Below are positions 1 through 6,349 of a DNA stretch of 17,341 nucleotides, one piece after another. The first letter of the stretch is position 1; each line of letters starts with the position of its first letter. Source of the stretch: DATJIG01 sp035493495 (GTDB taxonomy: Bacteria > Pseudomonadota > Alphaproteobacteria > SMXQ01); assembly GCA_035493495.1 (NCBI GenBank), contig DATJIG010000059.1:1-17341 (forward strand). The letters are read 5' to 3'. The notes beneath the pieces are model-generated. The model did no database searches and was not told the origin of the DNA. It was given only the letters and a program-made list of their open reading frames with translations. Both the position numbers and the translations under genes were made by a program.

Positions 1-720
1 AAGCACGGCCATCGCTGGATCGACATCCTGCGCCGCGAGCGCGGCCAGCAGCCGATGGTCGACGTCGCGTTCGTGCCGACCATGTGCCAGCATTGCGATG
101 ATTCGCCGTGCCTGAAGGCGGCCAAGGACGGCGCGGTGAAGAAGCGCGACGACGGCATCATCGTCATCGATCCCGTCAAGTCGAAGGGCCAGCGCGCCAT
201 CGCCGACGCCTGCCCCTACGGCGCGGTGTGGTGGAACGACGAGAAGGAAATCCCGCAGATCTGGACCTTCGACGCCCACCTGCTCGACCAGGGCTGGAAG
301 GAGCCGCGCGCCGCGCAGTCGTGCCCGACCGGCGCGATCAAGGCTGTGAAGGTCGAGGACACCGATATGCAAAAGATGATTCGGGACGAGCAGCTCTCGG
401 AGTTTCGCCCCGAGGCCAACACCAAGCCACGGGTCTGGTACAAGAACCTGTACCGCTACACCCACGCCTTCGTCGGCGGCACCGTCGCCAAGGAAGTTGA
501 CGGCATCGTCGACTGCGTGCCGGGCGCGACCGTTACTCTCCTGAAGGCCGGCAAGTCGGTCGGCACCGCCGTCACCGACGGCTTCGGCGACTTCAAGATC
601 GACCGCGTGCCGATGAACTCCGGCGCCTACACCATCGAGGTCCACGCCCCCAACGGCGGCCGCAAGACGATGGACGTCAACGTCACCGAGAGCGTCTACG
701 TCGGCAACATCATGGTATGA
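1..720 (+). CDS. Molybdoenzyme iron-sulfur subunit, transhydroxylase small-subunit-like (5' end outside window)
   Basis: The frame is open from base 1 to a TGA at 718-720, so the start lies upstream; the ATG at 55 is internal. The visible part reads like the small (electron-transfer) subunit of pyrogallol-phloroglucinol transhydroxylase or anaerobic resorcinol hydroxylase, partner of a molybdopterin large subunit of the DMSO reductase family. Support: a GHRWIDILRRERG stretch before base 55, the CxxCxxxxC motif at 85-111, a CPYG motif from 211, KPRVWYKNLYR around 424-459, and a C-terminal domain from about 500 (VPGATVTLL, then DGFGDFKIDRVP) that looks like the prealbumin/carboxypeptidase-regulatory-like beta-sandwich known on the Pelobacter small subunit. 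Odd: the final Fe-S motif keeps one cysteine only (322-324); positions where CxxC and a third Cys are expected read W, D (262-273) and A (310-312). The catalytic subunit is not in the window. Family match is from remembered homologues; substrate unknown. Confidence 0.85.
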   Translation, partial: KHGHRWIDILRRERGQQPMVDVAFVPTMCQHCDDSPCLKAAKDGAVKKRDDGIIVIDPVKSKGQRAIADACPYGAVWWNDEKEIPQIWTFDAHLLDQGWKEPRAAQSCPTGAIKAVKVEDTDMQKMIRDEQLSEFRPEANTKPRVWYKNLYRYTHAFVGGTVAKEVDGIVDCVPGATVTLLKAGKSVGTAVTDGFGDFKIDRVPMNSGAYTIEVHAPNGGRKTMDVNVTESVYVGNIMV

Positions 721-741
721 GGGCGCGCGCAAATATGTTCG

Positions 742-810
742 CCTCCCCTCTCCCCTTGAAGGGGAGAGGGAGGTTAGCGCGCAGCGCTTACCCGAAGTTG
801 GGTGAGGCTT
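742..810. repeat. Palindromic intergenic repeat of Hyphomicrobiales type
   Basis: Two stem-loops sit in tandem just after the iron-sulfur gene. The first pairs CCTCCCCTCTCCCCTT (742-757) with AGGGGAGAGGGAGG (760-773) with one bulge. The second is ACCC-GAAGTT-GGGT (790-803), followed by GAGG. Read on the minus strand, the order CCTCACCCAACTTCGGGT ... CCTCCCTCTCCCC matches the wording of dispersed intergenic repeats seen many times in rhizobial-type genomes. Only this copy is in the window, so repetition itself is not shown here. Confidence 0.6.
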
Positions 811-825
811 TGTTACGCCAGAAAG

Positions 826-854
826 GAAAAACGGCGCGGAGTGATCCGCGCCGT
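826..854 (-). terminator. Rho-independent terminator between convergent genes
   Basis: ACGGCGCGGA (831-840), loop GTGA, TCCGCGCCGT (845-854) form a perfect 10-bp GC-rich stem. On the minus strand it is followed by TTTTTCC (from 831 downwards, reading the A-run at 827-831), the normal arrangement for ending transcription of the small minus-strand gene at 989-1315. On the plus strand the following bases are CTGTCTTTCC, a poorer T-tract, so it may also partly stop transcription from the iron-sulfur gene. Confidence 0.75.
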
Positions 855-988
855 CTGTCTTTCCACAGCAGGGGCGAGAAGTTTCCACAGCCCCTTCTCG
901 CGATTGCGCCGCCGCGTAGTCTGCGGCCGATCACAATCGCAGGAAGGAAGGAATGGCGCTCGCCGGAAAGCGGCCCGAATGCCGACCG

Positions 989-1315
989 TCACGCATGGAC
1001 GTTGACGTGCAGGTCGTCGGCGAGCTTCATGAACTCGTCCTCGATGTCGTTGAGGGTCGGCAGCCCGAGCGCATGGAGCTCGCGGTGGATTCGCTGCGCG
1101 GGCTCGGAATCGAGGTCATTGAGGAAGTTGACGACGACGTCGCGCGCCGAACCGTAGCCGTGGAAGCGCTCGACCTCGGTGCGCGTGCGGCGCTGAACAT
1201 CCTCGAGCTTGCCGCGCCTCGGTTCGGGATAATGCTCGGGCTTGGCCTTGAGCACCGGGTCGAAGGCGCGACGCTCGAGAAAATCGACCAGCTTGTCCTT
1301 GGCGGTATCGGCCAT
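989..1315 (-). CDS. Small hypothetical protein (108 aa)
   Basis: I do not recognise the family. The start is taken as ATG at 1315-1313 (MADTAKDK), because GGAGG lies 5 bases upstream on the minus strand; a longer open frame to 1339 lacks such a site. The product is soluble, highly charged and predicted mostly helical, with a helical C-terminus rich in acidic residues (DIEDEFMKLADDL) and ending HVNVHA. No signal peptide, membrane segment or cysteine is visible. It is the last minus-strand gene before the convergent iron-sulfur gene, 238 bases downstream of SBP1, and ends about 135 bases before a good terminator. Codon use has the same strong third-position G/C bias as its neighbours, which supports it over the overlapping plus-strand frame at 953-1606. 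Function unknown. Confidence 0.7.
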   Translation of the reverse strand: MADTAKDKLVDFLERRAFDPVLKAKPEHYPEPRRGKLEDVQRRTRTEVERFHGYGSARDVVVNFLNDLDSEPAQRIHRELHALGLPTLNDIEDEFMKLADDLHVNVHA

Positions 1316-1420
1316 AATTGCCTCCAATACTTCAACCACTTGGATGCGACGCTGCGGTTGGAACCATGGAGATTCAACGCGGCACGGCCCGGAAGTTCCA
1401 CGATAGCGTCCATGCGGGAT

Positions 1421-1465
1421 GGAAACGGCGCGGTCCCATCCGTCGGAAGAACGGGTCCGCGCCGT
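1421..1465 (-). terminator. Probable terminator hairpin after SBP1
   Basis: ACGGCGCGG (1425-1433) pairs with CCGCGCCGT (1457-1465); after one mismatch a further CCC/GGG pairs inside, leaving a loop of about 15 bases. On the minus strand it is followed only by GTTTCC, so the T-tract is weak. It lies about 90 bases after the SBP1 stop codon. The stem repeats the ACGGCGCGG of the terminator at 831-854. Confidence 0.45.
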
Positions 1466-1553
1466 GGTTCCCGAGCAGCCGCGCGGCGAATGCCCGCGAG
1501 CGTGCCCTGTTCTTTATCGGCGGGAGGCCGAGGAAATGTCCGCGGATGGGGCT

Positions 1554-2579
1554 TTACCGTCCCATCACCGCCATGGCTTTTTCGACCACCGGCTTCGGCG
1601 TCTTGACGAAGTCCGCGAACAGCTCCTGCACCTTCTCGCCGGTCATCGGCTCGATCGAGAGTCCGATCTTGGTGGCCTCGGCCAGGAACGTCTGGTCCTT
1701 GACCATGGCGTTGAAGGCGTTGCGCAGGGTCACGGTGCGCTCGGCCGGAAGCCCCGGGGGCGCCGAGATCGGGCGGCCGATGGCGTCTGAACCGAAGATC
1801 AGCTCGGCGAGTTGCTTGTCGCTGTCATTCTTCACCAGCTCGAAGATCGACGGCACATTGGGGAATTCCTTCGGCCGCTTGGCGCCGAGCGTGATGACGA
1901 TGGTGAGATTCCCCTCGTCGACGTCCTTCTGATACTGCGAGCGGATCGACGACATGTAGAGGCCGCAGGTGCCGTCGACCTCGCCCTTCTGCATGGCCAG
2001 ATTGACGTCGCGCGTACCGCTGTAGCCATGGATGACCTTGGTCTTGAGCCCGAGCAGCGCGCCGATGACGCGCGGATGGATCGAGGTGATGGCGGCGGGA
2101 CCGGTGGAGCCGAACGTCGTCTCCTTGGTCTTCATGTCCTCCCATTTTTTGATGCCCGAGTGCTTCCACAGGCCGCAGCTCGAGACGTCGGAGTCCATGT
2201 TGCCGATCCACGTGAACTTCGTGGTCTCGTATTTCGCGTCCTTGTTGCCGAACAGCGGCTCGAGCGCGGTCGAGGCGGCGAACAGCGCGAGTTCGGTCCC
2301 GTCCTTCTTGGCAACGTTGTAGATCGTGCTGGCAAGACGGATGCCGCCGGCGCCGGGCTCGTTCTTGGCGACCACCGTCGGGTTGCCGGACACGAAGCGG
2401 CCGTAGTGGCGGGCGAACAGGCGGCCGTAGGTGTCGTAGCCGCCGCCCGGCCCGAAGCCGATGCCGAGCGAGATTTCGCGGCCCTTGAAGAATGTGGCTT
2501 CCTGCGCCGACGCCGGTGCCGCGGCAACGAGCGACGCGAGTGCGAGGGACGCGATGACGAGCGACGGGCCGAAGCGCAT
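1554..2579 (-). CDS. Bug/TctC-family tripartite tricarboxylate transporter substrate-binding protein (SBP1)
   Basis: A 341-aa periplasmic solute receptor of the Bug (TctC) family, which normally delivers a carboxylate to a TctA/TctB membrane pair. A Sec signal peptide is clear: MRFGPS, a hydrophobic stretch, then APASA with cleavage expected after A25. The family pocket motif GPGGGYDTYGRLFA (D49) is followed by NEPGAGG (73-79), KKDGTELA (91-98), and the C-terminal lobe motif APPGLPAER (273-281). Length is normal for the family. Mature residues C135 and C205 are two cysteines that the other three binding proteins in this window lack. Start ATG at 2579 is preceded by GGGAGA. It stands alone, 161 bases from the ThDP enzyme, with its own candidate promoter. 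No TctA/TctB gene is in the window. Ligand cannot be read from sequence; closest relative here is SBP2. Confidence 0.93.
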   Translation of the reverse strand: MRFGPSLVIASLALASLVAAAPASAQEATFFKGREISLGIGFGPGGGYDTYGRLFARHYGRFVSGNPTVVAKNEPGAGGIRLASTIYNVAKKDGTELALFAASTALEPLFGNKDAKYETTKFTWIGNMDSDVSSCGLWKHSGIKKWEDMKTKETTFGSTGPAAITSIHPRVIGALLGLKTKVIHGYSGTRDVNLAMQKGEVDGTCGLYMSSIRSQYQKDVDEGNLTIVITLGAKRPKEFPNVPSIFELVKNDSDKQLAELIFGSDAIGRPISAPPGLPAERTVTLRNAFNAMVKDQTFLAEATKIGLSIEPMTGEKVQELFADFVKTPKPVVEKAMAVMGR

Positions 2580-2644
2580 GACGATCTCCCTGTGGCGGGG
2601 TTCAACCCCTGCATTGCCGCGGCTTTGCCCGGCGTTTGCGTGAG

Positions 2645-2673
2645 CCTATCAGAGAGTTGCCGCGTCGTGTCAA
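2645..2673 (-). promoter_or_regulatory. Candidate sigma-70 promoter for SBP1
   Basis: On the minus strand a perfect TTGACA (-35, 2673-2668) is followed after 17 bases by GATAGG (-10, 2650-2645). Transcription would begin near 2638, giving a leader of about 60 bases that contains the inverted repeat GGGGTTGAACCCC (2597-2609) just before the ribosome site. The -10 is weak (3 of 6). Confidence 0.45.
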
Positions 2674-2694
2674 CCCGCGCGGGACGTGGCGCCG

Positions 2695-2740
2695 GCCGGC
2701 GGGCGGGCGCCCCGCGGTGAATGCCGCGGGCATTAACCGA
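2695..2740. other. GC-rich fold-back sequence after the ThDP enzyme gene
   Basis: Directly after the stop codon of the ThDP gene lie CCCGCGG (2711-2717) and CCGCGGG (2724-2730) around a 6-base loop, overlapping ATGCC-GCG-GGCAT (2721-2733), and then a GGCGCC...GGCGCC pair near 2692-2711. This can form stable RNA structure, but no T-run follows, so an ordinary intrinsic terminator is not shown. Confidence 0.4.
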
Positions 2741-4474
2741 TCACGGCCCCCGGCAGATCAGGTTGATGAGCGCCGGCCGCCCGGAATCGACCGCCTTGAG
2801 ACCGCGCTCGATCGCCTTTGGCACATCGGCCGGCTTCTCGACCCGCTCGCCGTAGCCGTCGCAGATCTCGATCGCCTTCTCGAACTTCGTGCCCGGCTCG
2901 AAATAGGTGAGCGGCTCGCGGTTCGAGCGCGCGGCGTAGCCGTCCGGGTAGACCTCGCGGGTATTGCGCTTCACCGCGCCCCACATCTCGTTGTTGAAGA
3001 CGACGGTCAGCGTCGGCAGCTTCTCGGCCTTCGCCGTGTAGTGCGCCGGGATCGGGTTGCCGAACATATAGGCGCCGTCGCCGACGGTGCAGATGACGCG
3101 GCGCTTGCGGTCGGCGATCTTGGCGCCGAGCGCGGTGCCGAGGCCCCATCCGAGGCCGCCGCCGGCGCCGATCGAGAAATAGGTCCCCGGCTTCGTCAGG
3201 TCGAGATGCTCCGGCGTGATCGGCGACTCCTTGATGATAATGTCGTCGGCGCCCTTCACCTGGTTGAGGCAGTGGGTGAACCACGACGGATGGATCGGCA
3301 CCTCGCCCTTGCACTTCTCGAGATCGGCCTTCCAGCGCTCGCGCTGCTTCGCCCGCTGCTCGCCGAGGCGCTTGCGGCGCGAATCGATCGTCGCCTGCGG
3401 CATCTTGCCGCGCAGCTCGGCGTCGAGCGCCGCGAGCGTGGCACCCGAAAGTCCGGTGATCGCGACATCGATCGGGAAGCCGCGCAGCGGATAGCTCGAC
3501 AGCAGCGGATCGGAGCCGATGTGGATGACCGGACAGTCGGCCTTCGGGCTCTTCTTGCCCGGGATCCACGGAACGTCGCAGTCGAGCACAATGATCGCGT
3601 CGGCGGCGTCCAGCATCGGATCGGGGTTGTAGCCGAGATGCATCGAATGATCGCTCGGCAGGCAGACGTAGCGCGGCTTGCGCTGGCTGACCGGGATCGC
3701 GAACGTCTCGCAAAGATGCGCGAGCACCGCGACCTCTTCGGGGCGAACGCCGAAGCTCGAGGTGATGATCAGCGGATTCTCGGCCTTAGCGAGAATGGCC
3801 GCCGCCTTGGCGACCGCCGCCGGATCGGGATACGGCGCCGACGCGGCGGTGTAGCGCGCCGGACGCGAGATGGTAAGGCCGGCGGCATCGCCCGCCAGCA
3901 CCTCGCGCGGCAGCGTGAGGTACACGGGCCCACGCGGCTCCGACATGGCGATGGCAAGCGCGCGATCGACCGCGGTCTCGACGCCGTCAGCGTCGCGCAG
4001 CTCGTAATCCCACTTCACGACCTCACGCAGCATTGCCGCCTGGTCGCGCATCTCCTGCGGCCAGTGGATCTCGCCGGTGCGGCGGCCGGTGCGCATGCCG
4101 CCCTCGGTGTACGGCGTGCGGCCCGCCGAGAATAGGATCGGGATGTTGCCACGGAACGAGTTGATGAGCCCGCACAGCGAGTTCGCGGTGCCGACGTTGA
4201 CGTGGACCATCACCGCCGCCATACGCTGCGTCACGGCGTAGTAGCCCATCGCCATGCTCATCGCGACGTTCTCGTGCGGGCAGGTGATCGGCTTCGGCGC
4301 CGGTGTCCCCTTCTCCAACGCCTTCGCGTAGGACTCGATCAGCGGCGCGAAGTCGGTGCCGGCGTTGGCGAACAGATACTCGATGCCGCGATCCGCGAGC
4401 AGTTGAAGATAGACATCGGCGACGGTGCCGGAGTCGATGCGCTGCTGGGCGGACGTTTTTCCTGCGTCGGGCAT
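2741..4474 (-). CDS. Thiamine-diphosphate-dependent enzyme, acetolactate synthase/decarboxylase superfamily
   Basis: A 577-aa enzyme with the three-domain fold of acetolactate synthase-like ThDP enzymes: PYR domain (about 15-180), central domain (about 205-360) and PP domain (about 395-577). The catalytic Glu that activates ThDP is E68 in CPHENVAMSMAMGYYA. The Mg-ThDP motif starts at G465-D466-G467 and closes with NN at 494-495, the usual spacing. ATG at 4474 is chosen because the upstream extension (to 4540) starts with TTG and resembles no family N-terminus; the ribosome site is weak (AGAAG). The family includes 2-keto-acid decarboxylases, carboligases and C-C hydrolases, and the sequence does not settle which. 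It lies 114 bases after the dienelactone hydrolase gene, so it may share that operon or use a promoter of its own near the direct repeats at 4542-4561. Substrate unknown. Confidence 0.9.
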   Translation of the reverse strand: MPDAGKTSAQQRIDSGTVADVYLQLLADRGIEYLFANAGTDFAPLIESYAKALEKGTPAPKPITCPHENVAMSMAMGYYAVTQRMAAVMVHVNVGTANSLCGLINSFRGNIPILFSAGRTPYTEGGMRTGRRTGEIHWPQEMRDQAAMLREVVKWDYELRDADGVETAVDRALAIAMSEPRGPVYLTLPREVLAGDAAGLTISRPARYTAASAPYPDPAAVAKAAAILAKAENPLIITSSFGVRPEEVAVLAHLCETFAIPVSQRKPRYVCLPSDHSMHLGYNPDPMLDAADAIIVLDCDVPWIPGKKSPKADCPVIHIGSDPLLSSYPLRGFPIDVAITGLSGATLAALDAELRGKMPQATIDSRRKRLGEQRAKQRERWKADLEKCKGEVPIHPSWFTHCLNQVKGADDIIIKESPITPEHLDLTKPGTYFSIGAGGGLGWGLGTALGAKIADRKRRVICTVGDGAYMFGNPIPAHYTAKAEKLPTLTVVFNNEMWGAVKRNTREVYPDGYAARSNREPLTYFEPGTKFEKAIEICDGYGERVEKPADVPKAIERGLKAVDSGRPALINLICRGP

Positions 4475-4541
4475 GGCTTCTATTTCAATATTTTGAGGGG
4501 TGAAACGGACGGGGCGCAGATTACCAATCGCACGCACCAAC

Positions 4542-4561
4542 CGACAGTAATTTCGACAGTA
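4542..4561. repeat. Short direct repeat, operator-like, upstream of the ThDP enzyme
   Basis: CGACAGTA occurs at 4542-4549 and again at 4554-4561, a 12-base period, in the 114-base gap between the dienelactone hydrolase stop and the ThDP enzyme start. The gap is more AT-rich near 4485-4500 (AAAATATTGAAATAG on the minus strand). The placement suits a regulator site, but no regulator can be assigned. Confidence 0.35.
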
Positions 4562-4588
4562 CTCACACCATCGGCGTCCCGATCGTGC

Positions 4589-5287
4589 CTAGACCGGCGC
4601 TACCGTTTTCAGGAACTCGAACGCCCTCGTCCACGCGTCCTCGGACGCGTATTCCTCGGCCGGATTCGACGGATGCTGGAAGCCGTGGCCGACGTCGGGG
4701 TAGCGGTTGAAGGCGTGCTTGACGCCGTGCTGCGTCAGCGCGGCGTCGATCTGGTTGACGTTCCCAGGCGACGGGTTGGTGTCCTTGCCGCCGAAGAACC
4801 CGATCACGGGGCACTTGATGCCGCCGAGCTTCTCGAACGGCGTCCAGCCTTCGTTGCCCCACGACAGCATCACGCCGCCACCGTAGAACACGATCGCGCC
4901 CCTGAAGGCGTCGATCACCGACGCGCCCAAGAGGCACATGCGGCCGCCCATGCAGTGGCCGAGGATGACGATGCGATTGGGATCGACGTCCTTGCGCCCC
5001 TTGAGGAAGTCGACCGTCGCCTTCATGTCGGCGACGACCTCGGAGTCCTTGAAGAACTGCTTGCGCTCGGTCATCGGCACGTCGCGCGAGACGCGGTGCG
5101 AGACGTCGGGCACGGCGACGAGCCAGCCGGCGCTCGCGTACCGCACGCACAGCATCTTGGTAAAGTCGTCGATGCCGCCGCGGTGATACATCATCAGGAT
5201 CGCCGGTCCGGGGGTCGTGCGCGTCGGGCCCTCGACGTATATGTCCATCGGGCTGCCGCCGACGGTGATCTTTTCCATTTTCGCCAT
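4589..5287 (-). CDS. Dienelactone hydrolase family protein
   Basis: A 232-aa alpha/beta hydrolase of the dienelactone hydrolase (carboxymethylenebutenolidase) family. The Cys nucleophile is in GHCMGG (C112), the acid is D169 (GGKDTNPSP) and the base is H201 (DVGHGFQHP), the Cys-Asp-His triad of the family at the expected spacing. Length is normal. It is cytoplasmic: no signal peptide. Classical members hydrolyse the lactone formed in chlorocatechol or modified ortho-cleavage pathways, but many relatives act on other lactones or esters, so the substrate is open. The ATG at 5287 begins three bases after the SBP2 stop, and its ribosome site (GGAG, GAAGAAG) lies inside the end of the SBP2 gene, so the two are almost surely co-translated. 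Confidence 0.92.
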   Translation of the reverse strand: MAKMEKITVGGSPMDIYVEGPTRTTPGPAILMMYHRGGIDDFTKMLCVRYASAGWLVAVPDVSHRVSRDVPMTERKQFFKDSEVVADMKATVDFLKGRKDVDPNRIVILGHCMGGRMCLLGASVIDAFRGAIVFYGGGVMLSWGNEGWTPFEKLGGIKCPVIGFFGGKDTNPSPGNVNQIDAALTQHGVKHAFNRYPDVGHGFQHPSNPAEEYASEDAWTRAFEFLKTVAPV

Positions 5288-5290
5288 GAT

Positions 5291-6301
5291 CTACTTCTTC
5301 ATCTCCGCCACCTGACGCGCCCGATCGATCATCGCCTGCGACAGTTCGCCACTGCCGGCGATCGACGCCTGAAGATCCTCCCCCGTCATCGGCTCGAGCT
5401 CGAGCTTGGCGCGCTTCACATCGGCCAGCAGCGCGGGATCGTGGATCGCCTCCCAGAACGCCTTGCGCAGGGTCTCGACGCGTTCGGCCGGAAGGCCCGG
5501 CGGCGCTACGACCGAGCGGCCGACGGTCGACTGCGACGAGAAGATCGCCAGCAGCTTGCGCTCGTCGTCGTTGCGGCCGAGATCGACCATGCGCGGCACG
5601 TTGGGAAGATCCGGATGCTTATCGGCGCCGGTCTGGAGCAGCAGGTTGATTTCATGGTCGCGGAGCAACTGCTCGTCCTCGATCTTCAGCACCGACCACG
5701 GCATGCTCAGCGCCTGGACCTCGCCGCGCATCATGGCGAGGCGGCTGTCGTTGGTGCCGGTGTAGCCGGTGATGATCTTGAACTTGGTGCCGACCAGATT
5801 GTTGAGCACCGTCCAGTTGAGCTTCGACGCCGTGCCCGACGTCGAGACGATCAGCTGCTTGGTGAAGGCATCCTGGATCGTCTTGACCTCCGCGTCCGAG
5901 CGCGCGAACAGCACCGCGCTGTTGGAGAGGATGCGCCCGATCCAGTTGAACTTGGTGGCGTCGACCTTGAGTTCGGGCGTGCCGAGGATCTGGTAGAGGT
6001 AGATCGCCTGATCGACCATGCCAATCGCGGAGCCGTCCTTGGGCGCGACCGAGTAGAGGTAGTTGGCGGCGCGGACGCTGCCGGCGCCCGGCATGTTCTG
6101 CGCCACGACGTTCGGCTTGCCGGGAAGATGGCGCCCGATGTGGCTGGCAATGAGCCGGCTGTAGGTGTCGTAGCCGCCGCCCGCCGCCGAACCGATGATG
6201 AAGTTGACCGTCTTGCCGTCGTAGAAGTCGGCGGCGCTCGCGCCCGACGCCATCAGCGCCAGGGCCATGACGCACGCCGTTACCCGTGTCCTCGCTCCCA
6301 T
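5291..6301 (-). CDS. Bug/TctC-family tripartite tricarboxylate transporter substrate-binding protein (SBP2)
   Basis: A 336-aa periplasmic binding protein of the Bug/TctC family. A signal peptide ends near GASA with cleavage expected after A23 or A24. Family marks: GSAAGGGYDTYSRL (D45 in the ligand pocket), NMPGAGSVRAANYLY, APKDGSAIG, and late APPGLPAERVETLRKAF. It is closest to SBP1 here; the two share the C-terminal pattern around APPGLPAER and EPMTGE. AGGAG stands six bases before the ATG at 6301. It is the third gene of the run read from 8811, 48 bases after the cyclodeaminase-like gene, and is coupled to the dienelactone hydrolase. This suggests that its ligand feeds that operon's enzymes. 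No membrane subunits are present, so it must use a TctAB pair elsewhere or serve as a sensor. Confidence 0.93.
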   Translation of the reverse strand: MGARTRVTACVMALALMASGASAADFYDGKTVNFIIGSAAGGGYDTYSRLIASHIGRHLPGKPNVVAQNMPGAGSVRAANYLYSVAPKDGSAIGMVDQAIYLYQILGTPELKVDATKFNWIGRILSNSAVLFARSDAEVKTIQDAFTKQLIVSTSGTASKLNWTVLNNLVGTKFKIITGYTGTNDSRLAMMRGEVQALSMPWSVLKIEDEQLLRDHEINLLLQTGADKHPDLPNVPRMVDLGRNDDERKLLAIFSSQSTVGRSVVAPPGLPAERVETLRKAFWEAIHDPALLADVKRAKLELEPMTGEDLQASIAGSGELSQAMIDRARQVAEMKK

Positions 6302-6349
6302 GTTCCGCTCCTGTTGATGTCCGTTTTTGTTATTCCGCGCGATCCGCGC

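Noticed and set aside
859..892. Two DnaA-box-like words (CTTTCCACA, GTTTCCACA)
   Set aside because: Each matches only 7 of 9 positions, there are just two, and no replication gene or AT-rich unwinding region is near, so an origin is not supported.
953..1606. A 217-codon plus-strand frame with a good GGAAGGA ribosome-like site before its ATG
   Set aside because: It is antisense to the better-supported 989-1315 gene, then runs into the end of SBP1 and becomes Arg/Pro/Ser-rich. The purine run before the ATG is probably chance.
2597..2609. GGGGTTGAACCCC inverted repeat before the SBP1 ribosome site as a riboswitch
   Set aside because: Only a 4-bp stem with a 5-base loop is possible and there is no further conserved leader structure, so a riboswitch is not supported.
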